59,247 bases of DNA from a virus. Numbering within the stretch: position 1 is the first letter of the stretch; the number at the start of each line of letters is the position of its first letter. The position numbers were made by a program, and so were the translations under genes. Positions 26,167-38,300 of the stretch are shown one piece after another. Location of the stretch: positions 1-59,247 of the IMG/VR virus record IMGVR_UViG_3300021961_000105. The stretch is one strand, 5' to 3'. The notes beneath the pieces are model-generated. The model was not told where the DNA came from. It made no database searches and worked only from the letters and a program-made list of their open reading frames with translations.

Positions 26167-29100
26167 TTAGATAGTTGCAATAACTCGGAAATCTCTAATT
26201 TTTGGTACAAATGCTGAATTAGTACCAGTCATCAGAATTTTTATTTGGAATCCATTAAACTGTGGTAAATTAGATGCGGTAAATTCATAAGAATTGAAGT
26301 CATCTTCGGCTATAGAATTTGCAACTCTCCTATCTGGCCTTCCATTATTATTTGAAGGATTAATAACCTGAGAATTTGTATCCAGATTATCATATCCAGG
26401 GAATAGTTGCCAAAGTTGTGCTTGTTGTGGAGTATCTGATCTAAAAATTCTATAACATACTCTGATATCACTAGATGCGTGTTTAAAAGCATCAAAGAAT
26501 ACTTTCAAATTATCAGACACTTTATCAAGAGTAACGATGTTACTCAAATAAGTTGCCGCTGTAGGATCGTTTGCCAGTGAGTTTACTCTTGCATCAGTTG
26601 CATAATTTGTAACTTTGGAATTAATTCTATTGGCAACCGTAATAAGGCTTACTCTATCCAAATCAATCATTGGAGAAACTTTACTATCACTAGTGTCCAT
26701 TGCGATTTCCATTGTAAATGATTTCTTACCTGGAAAATCTGCAAGATATGTTTCTTCATTTATTTGAGAAGCAATAATTCTTGGAGAAGAAAATTCCGTA
26801 TTATCATTTAATGAAATATCTACAAATCCTTGGTCTACATATGAAGTCAAGTTACCGTCAGGAGAAGACCCACTGAAAGTTCTCACTTTTGCAGATATTG
26901 ATGTTTGTTGGGGTATCATTGTTGCAATATTTGGTCTAATAAGACTATATGGTATATTTTGAGTTGCTTTTGGTCCTTTTGGTGAACCAGTTAATGGAAC
27001 AGTGTCATATGATCCACAAGACTTATTGGAGTTAAAATATAGAGCTGGGTATCCAGCTCCATTTCCAGGAGTCCTATCAATACCAATACTACCAGTAGCA
27101 CTCATATCGACTTTAATATAATAATGATCCAAATCAGTTGGATAAGTTACCAAATCAGTGTCTGCAAAACTATGGGTTTTGTTTATTCTTCTTAGAGATA
27201 CTCCATTTAGTTCATATTTGAAGACCGAAGTCTCCAAAGAGTAACTTCCGGAATCAGTATTATCAATATTTCTAGTTATTCCTGTCAGACTATTAGTTGA
27301 CGTTACAATACCAGTATATTTTATAACTTCACTATCAATTAAAATATATCCTGGGTTTACAGAAGAAACTGGAACATTTTCAAAGCTCGTAAAGATTCCA
27401 ACATTGCTTACAGTAATACTGTTTGTAGATGTCGAGTTATATGATGCTTTGAGAGTTTGTGGTTTCTGATCTGGTTCAATACCAGTTATCGTAACCTTAT
27501 CAACCAAAGAATACATTCCATGATTATTATGACTTACTTTAAAGTGAAGTCCATCAGAAAGGTCTGTTATTGTGTTTACAGTCGCACCAGTAAGAAGAGA
27601 TGTTCCACTAGTACCAACATAGAATAGACTATCTGTATTATTTTGAGTTAGAGATCCTTGAACTCTATCAACTAACAATGAATTAAAGGATGAAATTACG
27701 CCAACGTTATTTGGAATACTCAGAATCAAGTTAGTTCCAAGTCCATCAGTTTGAGTATAATTTATTTCTAGGGAATCGCCATATGCATATCCAGTGCCAC
27801 CAATAGAAACAGTTGCAGCAATTGCAACACCATTATCAACACTTAGGTTGACTTTTCCGCCAAAACCACTACCTGTAATAGAAACCAAATCCACATTAGA
27901 ATAAGTTTTAAATGTAGAAGTGAATCCAATACCTGGTGATGTCACTGATAGTGTGCTACCAATTCCAATGGCTCCGACTACACTTCTTAAATTAGATTTA
28001 AATACTGAATTGTTACTTTGGAGTATTGGGCTTCCAGGAGTTAATCCAGTAACTTCTGAAGATGTCAAACTCTTTGCTAAACCAACCAAGGTTGACTTGG
28101 AAATAGTATCTAATGGATTAGCTCTTAAAGTTACAATTTGGTTATTACCAATATCAAGTTTAGGATTATAGAATCTAGCCGTGGATGGCTCTGTGACAAA
28201 ATCTGCTCTATAAAGAGTTAGTTTTAAGTCCTCTAATTGGCTAGGATCCCACGTAGCACCGTTTTGAGATTTAAAGAGAGATCCCAATAAAGGTTGTTGG
28301 GACACAACTACCTTCTGGGATTCGGGCAGATCTAATGTGGTTACATCTTCTTCGCCCATTCTTGATATCCATACTTTATATTCATTGGATGCAGAAAGAA
28401 GAACTACACAATATGAATTTCCAGTTTCAAGATATACTGGAGATGGGAAAGTGAATGTCGTTGGCGTCTTACCATCAGCAGATACTTTAACTTCACTTGG
28501 ATCTAAGATTACTTCACCGAATGGAATGATTGTTGTAGTTGGTAGACCAGTTTGCATAGTTCTGATTTGCATCGTAACTGGCAAATCATTGGTATCTTTT
28601 GCTTGGAAGAATATATCACACTTAGTTATAAAGACACCATTTTCATCTGGAACTTCAAAAGATTGTGCAAGGGGGTCAACCCATCTTGTTTGAGTTACGC
28701 TACGATTAGAGAATGAAGTTCCAGCCTGAAGTCTGGTATTTGTACTTGTCAGAGTTCTTTCTTCAGAACGATCTCGTCTTTCTACATCTGCATTTCTAGT
28801 TCGTAAAGTAACTTCTTCAGTATTGTTTAGTGTTCCCGATGATGTAAACTTAACATCAGCAGTACTGTCTGTAGAACCGACAATGGTCTCATTAGTCGAA
28901 CTTGTTGTGAGGACAAACGTTTTGGTTCCTGTTTCAAATGACGGTGTAGATTGTAGTTTGGAATCAGGAATAAAGATTGAACCAATCAAAGTACCAGAAG
29001 AATCGGTAATAAGTCTCACATTTTTTACTTTTGCAATTGCCTTAGAAGTTTTGCCTCTAAGTTGCATATTCTTAACAATATGTCCATAGTATCCAGAAGC

Positions 29101-32100
29101 AGATTGCAATTCTAAAGATGCAGTATCAACATTCAATATTGAAGATGTTGTGGAATATGATGCAGGAATCGTTTGATTGGGTTTATATGGATTTGATTTG
29201 TAGGTTTGTGTGGCTCTCTTATACGGACCATACTTATGATTTGGTGAAGCCAATCTGAATCGAATGGAAGTTGTACCAAGAGTTCCGGTTACAGTTTCCC
29301 CTACCTGGAACGTACCACTTTGCATTTCAATTTCAATAAGTTTGGGTACAACATACTTAGACATCATGACATCATCAAAGAACGGATAAAGTCGCGTCTT
29401 TGGCTTTAGTCTTCTTGCTATAAATTCAATATTTCTAGACCTCATCGTATGAATAATTTCAGTAGACACAACATTTTTACCAAGATATGCTGTATCAAAT
29501 CTTTCACCTACCTTATATTGAATACCATCTCTGGATTGTTTTGTAGTAGTTAATGTTGTTACATTCGTAAAATTAGTATATTGATCTCTAAACGTTGTTC
29601 TTGTTGTAATTGGAACTCCTCTTCCATGTTGGAATCCACCTCTACTTTCACTTCTACCAATTACTTTTGTGCCAACATGGATTCTTCCCATGTTTTGTCT
29701 GGCGACTACTCTCGTACCCGTCCAAGTGGTTTCCCAAGAGTTCCAATCAATTGGCGATAATCCAGTATTAGTATCAACGCCCAATTGTTTAATCGTTGAG
29801 TTATAGTTTCCTTCTTGATCTACGGTTCTCTTGGTATTTTTAGTTTCAACCCAAGTATCAGTACCTGGATTCAATTCTATATTACCAATCCAATTTACAA
29901 CGGCAAATGGATTGACATTTTCAATCCTGGTCGCAAATGTATTTTTAAGGAATACTTTATTAGTGTATTTCAAACAAACAACATCACCAACTTTAACAGT
30001 GTTTGGATTGCCCAAATCTTCGACAAATCTCAAATCTGCATCTGGATTTGAAGAATTGGAAGCACCAATTACAGCTTCAGATCCCAAAAGAAGATCTATT
30101 GAAGTAGTATAGTGTTGGGGTCGAAGTATACCATCTTTCGTATCAATACTACATTTATGTTGTGGGTCACCTAGAGATCCAGCATCGACAGATTTAAAAT
30201 TATCTACCAAGAAACCACACTTAAATCTATCCAGTTGAGTCTGAGAATCTCTTATTTTTAAATTCTTAGTGTCAGTTTCTAATAGAGATAGTGAAGTATA
30301 ATATTCCACATTTCTCAATCTATCTTCCAGTCTGGCAATATCTTGCATTCTATAACGTTTATGTGCAGATAATTGCACAGTCACATCATCTATACTATAA
30401 ACATAAGGTCTCATAGTAATAGTAGCCACCTCTAAAGCATTATCAACACCTGGAGGTTCAACTGGTGACAGAGATGGAACACCTTTTGATACAAAAAATT
30501 CTCCATATCTATTGAGATATAATTTATCCGTTCTTGCAAGATAATAATCATAAGATAAGAATAAATTTTTGTCTTTAGCAAAATTATATGGACTGGAATT
30601 AGTTGAAGCTAAAAACTGCCTTGCATTAAATTCAAATGGAGAGTATGGAGTTGTTGAACTATCATATGGAGCAACTCTAGGTCTAAGGTCAATAATATCA
30701 CTTCCTCTATAAATTCCAATCTGAGGAAGTTCTGTTGCATATCTATCCGCATCATAAGAGTTAACAGTTACAAAATCTCCATCATCATTAGGATCTATGT
30801 AATAATGATTATATACTATTTTTAATCTTTTCGATGGTGCGGTTACTCCACTTTTTCTCCTTAAAGAAGAAAAATCTGCTATTTCTTCCGTTTGTCCACT
30901 ATCAAAAATATAATCACCAATTATATTCCTATCACCCTCAATTAGTAAACTTATTTCAGCACTAATATTTGACTCATATAAACGAATCCTCTCTCCAACT
31001 TGGAAAGTGTTTTCATTAAAATATACAAACTCTATTTGATTTGTTCCATTAGTTGTAACAAATATTGCCATTGCCTCACTTGTTTCGCCATAAATGATTT
31101 CACCCTTGATAGCGTTTAAAATATTTGCATTTAGGTCAATGACTTCTATTTTTGGCAAATCTGCATCATTTTCATCAGAGGATTCATAAATTCCCGCAAC
31201 GTAAATTACATCTGGAACATTTAAAGATATTCTTTCATCTTGAACTCTTGTTCCATAATAAGGACTGTATGTTAATCCATCGGAAATAGTAGTGCTTCCT
31301 ATTCCAGAAGAAGTAGAACTAGAGTTTGCAATATTTAAAACTGAAGCCCTGTTGTAGATTTTTTTTCTAGACTTCAATCTTCTTTTCTTCAAAGTGGCTG
31401 TTAAAGTTGCTGGGCCATTTTGACTTAGATTTGTAAGTGTTAAAGTCCTTCCAGAAGTAATAGTAAATTGACCAGAAGTTAAAGTCTCAATAGTTCCATC
31501 ATTGAAAACTAAAGAATAGTCTTCTTCATCAAATTGTTCCAAAGTAATATCGGTATCACTTTCTAAAGTTGCTGTTAAACCATTAGAAGCAACTGTAACT
31601 GAATATGATTTTCTAAAAACTATTTCTCCCTCAGATACATCAACACTAGCAACATTGGAATTGTCGAGTTCCGTAAAATAATAAGCCTCTCTAGTGTTTA
31701 TTAATGCAGAAATACCTTTATACAAATTAGTAGTTTCTACTTCACTAGTTGGCAGAGCACCAATACTAACGCCAGATACAGTTGTAGTCGCTTCAAGTTT
31801 TATAGATCTTCCAGAAGCATTTACTTCTGTTACTCTATTATAAGTTGGTCTAACTTGTCCACGTTTTGTATAAACAAAAATATCACCAGTATTAATTCCA
31901 ACACCAAAAGTAGAAACCGATGTGGTTACTGTACTTATTCCACCAGAGGCCGCAGAAATTGTATATTCAGAGTTTTGTGGCCCAAGTGCAATTCCTTGAT
32001 TAATTATAGTGTCGGATGTAAATGATGTGGTGGCTCCAACATAGCCAACGAGTTGTCTTACATCACCTAGAGTATAATCTCTAACTGCAGTAATAGTTCT

Positions 32101-33690
32101 AGAAATATCTTCTCCGTCTACTTGCAACTGTTCGCCAACAGTGAAATTTCCTACTCCTTGATATAATACTAATTGATTACTATTAGTAACATTAGAAACT
32201 AGGAATCCAGATGCAGAACTATTTTTTCCTTCAATGAAAGCTGGTGCAGTCAAAGATATAGTTGCATTTAACTGTACATAAGTATATGTCTGTAAATCAA
32301 ATGCAGATAGTTCAAAGATAGTGCTAGCATCTTCATATTCTGCATTTTTTAATTTAAGATCATAGACTCTACCAATTCCAATAGGAATTCCTGATGGAAG
32401 TCCTGGGGTTACTGTTCTTTCAGAATATAAGGTTACCTGACTGCTGGCACCAAATCCAACAGGCAAAGTTCCATAAACATTGTTTATTTCTACTTGATTT
32501 CCAAGACTAAATGGAACTGTCGTGTCTTTAACACTTTCAGTTGTTCTTGGTTTTTCTAAGTCTGCGTTTATTGTTAAAAGAGTCTCTACTTCATATCCTT
32601 TTACATATGCCTTTCCTGGAGATATTTGCAGTGCCAATAGATCATTAGATGGAGTATTTCCTTCTCTAGTTAACTGTCCTAGACTATATACGCCATTATT
32701 TCCTACTTTATCATTTAAAGATTCTTTAGCGACTACCTGAAATGGTTTTACATAATAATCTCCAGATTCATCATTAGTTCTTCTCGCTAATTCATCTGTT
32801 ATTAAAGTAGATACTTGTTCTTTTTTTGGAATTCTTTTAATGATACCATTTTCAATTCTGAGCAATTCTACAAAATTTTCATCATTAAAATCTTCCAGTG
32901 ACTTTTTAATTAGAGTTGCAGTAATTCTTAATCTGTCAGCACCAGGAGCTGCAAAGTTAGAAAATCCTCTTGCATTATCAAACAAATCTTCATTTGATTG
33001 AGATGGTACAGCAATATCTTCAAAAATAGAAAGTCCAACCCTGTAAGAAGGAGTATTGCTATATTGATCTAATATTACAGCTTGTGAGAATACATCTACA
33101 AAAAATCCTCGTATAAAATATACACCTTCTTCTATTTTTACAGCAGATCCAGTAGCTATAGAACCTTCAATGACAGAAGTAGCAAATGAAGATTCTGTCC
33201 TGATAACACCAAGACCATAATCTACATCTTCCAATACAATGAGATTTTCACCATCCACAAAAGTACTTGTGGAAAAATTTTCTTCACTTGCACTCTGATA
33301 CTTTATATACAAAGTATAATTATCTTTTTCAGACGTTTCGCTATCAATATATCTTTCTACCTTAGCAAAAACTCCACTTGTTTCACCCTTAATTCTTTTT
33401 CCTATCAAATATTCCAGATATGTAGATACTGGAATGCCCAAGTGGGTTGGATCAATTTGGACACATGTGTACTCAGAATCATAAGCAGTATTTCCTGGAA
33501 TTACTACTTGACCCTCTTTAAAAAAGTGTTTACCAAATTTTTCAACTTGATTTTGGAGAATTGACTGTAATGTTGTCAATTCTCTGGCTTGAATTGGAGT
33601 TCCTGGCTTAAATAAGACTCGTTGATAATTTCTAGTTACATCAAAATCGTCAAAATATGGGGATGTGTTTAGATTTGTATTTTGTGCCAT
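26167..33690 (-). CDS. Giant DUF4815-type baseplate/fibre protein (2507 aa)
   Basis: The N-terminal part begins TSPYFDDFDVTRNYQRVLFK, then PGTPIQARELTTLQSILQNQ, VEKFGKHFFKEGQVV. It is the DUF4815-type domain found in large baseplate-associated proteins of myoviruses. The middle contains APSKRLKIVYNHYYIDPNDD, then YRGSDIIDLRPRVAPYD. A later jelly-roll-like unit (around 1690-1800) contains DPLAQSFEVPDENGVFITKC and YLETGNSYCVVLLSASNEYKVWIS. A GTGYAYGDSLEI repeat is near residue 1960. By position, immediately after gp8, it may replace the T4 gp9/gp10 functions (linking baseplate and fibres). Spacing is six bases after gp8. A GGAG ribosome site precedes the ATG. No peptidase or glycosidase signature is seen. 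Confidence 0.82.
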   Translation of the reverse strand: MAQNTNLNTSPYFDDFDVTRNYQRVLFKPGTPIQARELTTLQSILQNQVEKFGKHFFKEGQVVIPGNTAYDSEYTCVQIDPTHLGIPVSTYLEYLIGKRIKGETSGVFAKVERYIDSETSEKDNYTLYIKYQSASEENFSTSTFVDGENLIVLEDVDYGLGVIRTESSFATSVIEGSIATGSAVKIEEGVYFIRGFFVDVFSQAVILDQYSNTPSYRVGLSIFEDIAVPSQSNEDLFDNARGFSNFAAPGADRLRITATLIKKSLEDFNDENFVELLRIENGIIKRIPKKEQVSTLITDELARRTNDESGDYYVKPFQVVAKESLNDKVGNNGVYSLGQLTREGNTPSNDLLALQISPGKAYVKGYEVETLLTINADLEKPRTTESVKDTTVPFSLGNQVEINNVYGTLPVGFGASSQVTLYSERTVTPGLPSGIPIGIGRVYDLKLKNAEYEDASTIFELSAFDLQTYTYVQLNATISLTAPAFIEGKNSSASGFLVSNVTNSNQLVLYQGVGNFTVGEQLQVDGEDISRTITAVRDYTLGDVRQLVGYVGATTSFTSDTIINQGIALGPQNSEYTISAASGGISTVTTSVSTFGVGINTGDIFVYTKRGQVRPTYNRVTEVNASGRSIKLEATTTVSGVSIGALPTSEVETTNLYKGISALINTREAYYFTELDNSNVASVDVSEGEIVFRKSYSVTVASNGLTATLESDTDITLEQFDEEDYSLVFNDGTIETLTSGQFTITSGRTLTLTNLSQNGPATLTATLKKRRLKSRKKIYNRASVLNIANSSSTSSGIGSTTISDGLTYSPYYGTRVQDERISLNVPDVIYVAGIYESSDENDADLPKIEVIDLNANILNAIKGEIIYGETSEAMAIFVTTNGTNQIEFVYFNENTFQVGERIRLYESNISAEISLLIEGDRNIIGDYIFDSGQTEEIADFSSLRRKSGVTAPSKRLKIVYNHYYIDPNDDGDFVTVNSYDADRYATELPQIGIYRGSDIIDLRPRVAPYDSSTTPYSPFEFNARQFLASTNSSPYNFAKDKNLFLSYDYYLARTDKLYLNRYGEFFVSKGVPSLSPVEPPGVDNALEVATITMRPYVYSIDDVTVQLSAHKRYRMQDIARLEDRLRNVEYYTSLSLLETDTKNLKIRDSQTQLDRFKCGFLVDNFKSVDAGSLGDPQHKCSIDTKDGILRPQHYTTSIDLLLGSEAVIGASNSSNPDADLRFVEDLGNPNTVKVGDVVCLKYTNKVFLKNTFATRIENVNPFAVVNWIGNIELNPGTDTWVETKNTKRTVDQEGNYNSTIKQLGVDTNTGLSPIDWNSWETTWTGTRVVARQNMGRIHVGTKVIGRSESRGGFQHGRGVPITTRTTFRDQYTNFTNVTTLTTTKQSRDGIQYKVGERFDTAYLGKNVVSTEIIHTMRSRNIEFIARRLKPKTRLYPFFDDVMMSKYVVPKLIEIEMQSGTFQVGETVTGTLGTTSIRFRLASPNHKYGPYKRATQTYKSNPYKPNQTIPASYSTTSSILNVDTASLELQSASGYYGHIVKNMQLRGKTSKAIAKVKNVRLITDSSGTLIGSIFIPDSKLQSTPSFETGTKTFVLTTSSTNETIVGSTDSTADVKFTSSGTLNNTEEVTLRTRNADVERRDRSEERTLTSTNTRLQAGTSFSNRSVTQTRWVDPLAQSFEVPDENGVFITKCDIFFQAKDTNDLPVTMQIRTMQTGLPTTTIIPFGEVILDPSEVKVSADGKTPTTFTFPSPVYLETGNSYCVVLLSASNEYKVWISRMGEEDVTTLDLPESQKVVVSQQPLLGSLFKSQNGATWDPSQLEDLKLTLYRADFVTEPSTARFYNPKLDIGNNQIVTLRANPLDTISKSTLVGLAKSLTSSEVTGLTPGSPILQSNNSVFKSNLRSVVGAIGIGSTLSVTSPGIGFTSTFKTYSNVDLVSITGSGFGGKVNLSVDNGVAIAATVSIGGTGYAYGDSLEINYTQTDGLGTNLILSIPNNVGVISSFNSLLVDRVQGSLTQNNTDSLFYVGTSGTSLLTGATVNTITDLSDGLHFKVSHNNHGMYSLVDKVTITGIEPDQKPQTLKASYNSTSTNSITVSNVGIFTSFENVPVSSVNPGYILIDSEVIKYTGIVTSTNSLTGITRNIDNTDSGSYSLETSVFKYELNGVSLRRINKTHSFADTDLVTYPTDLDHYYIKVDMSATGSIGIDRTPGNGAGYPALYFNSNKSCGSYDTVPLTGSPKGPKATQNIPYSLIRPNIATMIPQQTSISAKVRTFSGSSPDGNLTSYVDQGFVDISLNDNTEFSSPRIIASQINEETYLADFPGKKSFTMEIAMDTSDSKVSPMIDLDRVSLITVANRINSKVTNYATDARVNSLANDPTAATYLSNIVTLDKVSDNLKVFFDAFKHASSDIRVCYRIFRSDTPQQAQLWQLFPGYDNLDTNSQVINPSNNNGRPDRRVANSIAEDDFNSYEFTASNLPQFNGFQIKILMTGTNSAFVPKIRDFRVIATI

Positions 33691-33696
33691 TTTTAT

Positions 33697-35292
33697 TTAA
33701 AACTCCAATACAATTTTAATGTCTTCTTTTTGGTTGGCAGATCTCGGAATAGGTTGTCTATTATCCAAGTAAATAACATCCCCAGATTTTTTCTCATACT
33801 CAGCGGTAGAAATTCCAGATACGAAATCTTGTCCTAACTGGTATATTCTATTATTTATTGTCGTAGTGACACCACTAAAACCTGTGTTAATTTGCAATGT
33901 TGGACCGATTATGGAAGAACAATTGATTGTTACTCCATATCCAACGTCTGGAGTTGAAGTAAATGGAATAATTTTAAATCCAGTTTCACTTGAAGCTAGT
34001 CCTGTTGGTTGATAATATTTTAATACTCCAGTTATTGGATCCCAGGATGCAACATATCCAATAGCAGTTGATCCTAAACCTACAGTCTGTTTGATTACCG
34101 AATCAACACCATAAGTTGTATTTGTAGTAACACCAGCTAATTTCAGAGCATTCAATCCACTTACAACTGATGCATCTAAAAGTTGGACGTTACTTCCCAC
34201 CACTGTTGGATTTTTTAATATTCCAACCCTAGCAAAATCATTACCCAAAATAATATCTGGATTACTTTCCAATGTTTCATATCTGGAATACAACAATACT
34301 CTATATGCACCAAGTTCCCTATAAACATCATAGCCATGGCCACCTTTTGGTGGAATGATAACATTAAAGGATGATATGGAAGTAGTTCCAATTCCAGTAT
34401 TACTTAACTGACTTAATGGACCATTAATATCAGATCCTGGAGCTCCTGGATAGAATTCTACAGTTCCATAAGTATAACCCTTACCCCCATCCGTGACAAA
34501 AACTTCAGATACTTTACCAAAAGAATCAATTGTAATAGTGGCCTTTCCCCCAGTTCCATCACCAAGAATCGGAACATTTGAGAACGACGTAGAAATTGGC
34601 TGATAATTTGAACCTCTATTATTAATCAGAACAACTTCTATCTTTCCATCAACAGCGTTATTTTTTGTTGCAATCGATTCTCCAGAATCTCCCCAACTAT
34701 CTGGAACTGGAATATATTCAATAGAATCAAATTTTACAATCTCAGATGGTTTAATAGTATACAAGTACTTCCAAATATATCCATCACCACTAGCACCAGC
34801 AGCTCTTGCCTCTAAATCAATAAAAGTTGGTTGGTCAAAAGACGGTCTTCCTTTAGGATTTTCTGGGTCTGTTCCATTCTGCAAACAAATATAAACTCTC
34901 AGATCTTCATTTATGACATAATAATTTGCTTCATAAAGTCCGGTCTGTGAAGTAACTGGAGTTACATTAAAAACATTATAGTCATGTCTATACATTTCAT
35001 AAGTATTTCCTGCAACCCAGTTTACTTTTCTAACTAATCTCCGTACATCTTGACTTGTTATTTGTTTCAGAGATATAATACTTTCTTTAACTTGATACTC
35101 CTCTCTAAATCCATCCACTGGAGATGGAGTATTAGAGGACCACGTTGGTGATCCACCAGCAGCTGGTTGGTTGCTGTTCGGAAGTCCAATAAAAGTATAA
35201 TACCTATTTGATGTGTCACCTACTCCAGAAACACTTTTTACAAAGTTTTCTGCATTTAAAATTCTAAATTGGTCGGATATTATAGCGGGCAT
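33697..35292 (-). CDS. 8: gp8-like baseplate wedge subunit
   Basis: gp8 forms part of the wedge of the contractile-tail baseplate. The N-terminus (AIISDQFRILNAENFVKSVS) and blocks VNWVAGNTYEMYRHDYNVF (about 93-112), YYVINEDLRVYICLQNGTDP and DGYIWKYLYTIKPSEIVKFD match cyanophage gp8. At 531 residues it is well above T4 gp8 (334). Extra sequence around 225-300 contains NNRGSNYQPISTSF and TDGGKGYTYGTVEFYPG, which are members of the GxGY beta-repeat type seen in other virion proteins here. A CTAAATA box lies 20 bases upstream. Order gp25-gp6-(gp7)-gp8 supports the call. Confidence 0.88.
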   Translation of the reverse strand: MPAIISDQFRILNAENFVKSVSGVGDTSNRYYTFIGLPNSNQPAAGGSPTWSSNTPSPVDGFREEYQVKESIISLKQITSQDVRRLVRKVNWVAGNTYEMYRHDYNVFNVTPVTSQTGLYEANYYVINEDLRVYICLQNGTDPENPKGRPSFDQPTFIDLEARAAGASGDGYIWKYLYTIKPSEIVKFDSIEYIPVPDSWGDSGESIATKNNAVDGKIEVVLINNRGSNYQPISTSFSNVPILGDGTGGKATITIDSFGKVSEVFVTDGGKGYTYGTVEFYPGAPGSDINGPLSQLSNTGIGTTSISSFNVIIPPKGGHGYDVYRELGAYRVLLYSRYETLESNPDIILGNDFARVGILKNPTVVGSNVQLLDASVVSGLNALKLAGVTTNTTYGVDSVIKQTVGLGSTAIGYVASWDPITGVLKYYQPTGLASSETGFKIIPFTSTPDVGYGVTINCSSIIGPTLQINTGFSGVTTTINNRIYQLGQDFVSGISTAEYEKKSGDVIYLDNRQPIPRSANQKEDIKIVLEF

Positions 35293-35311
35293 TGTTAAAT
35301 AGACTTTTTTT

Positions 35312-35318
35312 TATTTAG
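35312..35318 (-). promoter_or_regulatory. Late-promoter-like CTAAATA upstream of gp8
   Basis: CTAAATAA on the minus strand in the 33-base gap between the 4902-aa gene and gp8, followed by a run of A. Relaxed match to the late consensus. Confidence 0.4.
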
Positions 35319-35325
35319 TCACCTT

Positions 35326-38300
35326 TTATTGACTAACCACATTTCTTGTTCTCATAATCTTAGGAGATGTGGATAATCCTGTAAGTCCATTGTCGGTAAA
35401 GACATCAAAAGTTTTTGGATTTCCTAAAATTCTATTTTGGTAATCATAAATTTTAGCCCAACTATATCTTCCATAATATCCATTTGTATTAATTCCAGTT
35501 TCATTTTCACCTCTAGAATAGACTTTGACATAGTTATCTACCATAGGAGCAAAGTTACATGTCACAGTAACTATACCAATAGAAGGTGTGGTGACATCTT
35601 CTACTCTATAAACACCATCTATGAATTGTGTAGCAACTCCAATAACGGAATCTGGGTAACTGGCCATTCCCCCAAGTAATGTAGATATTCCGATTAGATT
35701 TCCACCAGTTTCAACGTTACTATCTGTAATGACAAAATAATCACCCTTGGACAATTGACTGTTCGTAACTCCTAAAACATTGAGTGATGAATATCCAATA
35801 CCTAGAGTACTATTATCATATTGTTCAGATTTCAAGGTAAAGGAAATTTTTGGAGATGTTGTTCCAATTCCTGGTGTTCCACTTAGATATGTTTGAATGC
35901 CAATAATAGTTCCAAAATCTCCCACAACTTTAAATGATTTAACAGTTTCTGTCTTATAAGTGTCCAATTCCACCAAAGTTGGAGGTGGGTTGGTTGGATC
36001 ATAACCAAATCCTGGATTATCAATTTGGATAGAAGTGACAACTCCAGAAGTAACACTGGAAGTAGCAGTTGCTCTATTAAGAACAGGTTCTGCATATATT
36101 GATGTTGCACCAGCTCCAACAGCTACATATCTACCATCTGATCCAAGATTGTCTACAAAAGCAAAATCATTTAATAAATTGGATTGATTTGTTGATCTGT
36201 AAATCCAATCAGATAAATCGAAGGAATAATATAAATCTCCACTGGAGAGTGTAATAATATAGAATCCATAAGCATAGTGAATATTTGTAATATCGGAAAC
36301 TCCAAGATTGTTTGTAATAATTTCATAGGTATCTCTCGTGAGATTGCGTATAACTTTTCCATTATTGCCAACTGCGACGAACTTCCCATTAGCGTAAATT
36401 ACTTTATTTAAATTGGTGACAACTGGAGAAGATGCAGTTTCCCAAATAAAACCATTATTGGAAGTTCTAATAACACCATCTGCACCAACTGCAACAAAAT
36501 ATTCTGCACCAAATGCAACACTATTAAGATCAGAAAGAGTGGAGGAGAATCTGCTTGTAAATGCGTCAGTAGTAACTCCAGTAGCAACAAATATAGATCC
36601 TGCAGCTCCAACAGCTACCCAACTATCCGTAACACTAGAATATGCAATTTCATTAAATGATCCAGTGTACCCACTACCTACTTGACCAACAACACCAAAA
36701 CCAGGAAGAGCAACATCTTCTTTCAGAGGAATTTGTTCCCAAACTGAAGTAGAAGTATTGTAGTCTGTTGCTTTTACAATTTTTCCAAGACTGCCAACAG
36801 AAACCAATAAATTACTTGTACCGATGCCAACAGATTCAATAGAATTGAAGTCCAAACTTTCAGTTTGGCCAAATCCAACCGTACCTAATTGCCAATTTAT
36901 TCCATCATAACTTGTTGCATAGATAGCACTGGCTCCAACAGAAACAAATCTATCATTAAATTTAACAGATTTTAAATCATAAGTTGTTGTTAATCCAACT
37001 CCACCATTCCAGTTAAAGATAGGATCTTTTTGGGTAATGGAGGTTTCAGAAATTACGACTTTTGGTGATAATGTATTTGCATAACCAATTCCACCATCTA
37101 AAATATTGATAGAAGTAACTGTGGATGAGGAAGAAACTACGGACTCAACAACACATTGTTCAACTGTTTTATTTTCTAGTATCAATAAATCTCTAATATC
37201 TTCAGAGAGATTATCAACATCAGAAAATAGTGGATAAGCGTTATCAACATAAATTGATGTATCATCCGGTTGAATCTTTTTAATTACTGTAGCAAAAGGT
37301 TTAACTCCACTCTGCAAACTTGGTCTAGACTTAGAATAAAGTGTTCCATTGATAACGGTATCGTTAAGTTGTTTTTTCCATGTCAATGGTCTCACTCTTG
37401 TTGGATCAGTAATAATACCAACAGAATAATAATTGAAAGTTTCTAGTTGATCTGAGGTAACAATCTTTTTAACAACTCTATCAAACTGTGAAATATCATA
37501 GGGGTCTAGTGGATTCTCCTGAATGGTAATGTTATCACCTGTTTTAATTGTCTTTGGTGGATCGACCAACTCAACGTCAACTGAAGATCCCCTATAGTAA
37601 AGGATAACACACTTTGATCCAGCTTTTGGAGCCTCAGTGAAAGTTATTCTACTTCCAGAGAATGAATATGATGTACCAGGAACCTGAAGTACGTCATTAA
37701 TGTATATAAAGATGTTATTAGTTATATCTAAATCAGTTCCATCCGGAACTTTAAGTCCTATAACAGTTCTTACGCCATTAAGAGTAGTTGCAAGTGTAAA
37801 CTTCTTCCTAAATCCATTAAAGAATGAAGAAATATCATCGAATTGTATAAACTGACCTGGATAGAAACCAGCAAATGTATCGGTTTGTACCTCTTCAACT
37901 GTCAAAATGAAAGGTTCATATTGTTTGAATGTTACTATTCCACCTTGAGTGTAATAGTGTGGTATTGTTGAAATAGAACCAGCTAGAACAGTAAATTGAT
38001 TAGTAGATCCAATAGAAACTACTCTAAAGTCTCTAGCTCCATCAGTGCTATCATCAGTATATTTTAAAACTCTTTGAACCGTTGGAACTTTCTTGGTATA
38101 TCCACCACCAGTGTAATAATGTACAATAGTGGATATTCCAGCAAGGAATTCAAATTCTGTTGCACTATTAACAGCGGTAACGGTGAAAGTGTAACCATAT
38201 TCGGAGGTTCCATCTGGGAAAATCGTTGTAGTTAGTCCAACATATGCCGAATCACAAGTAAATGCAAGTCCAGCTAGAGTTACCTTATCGCCAACCGCAA

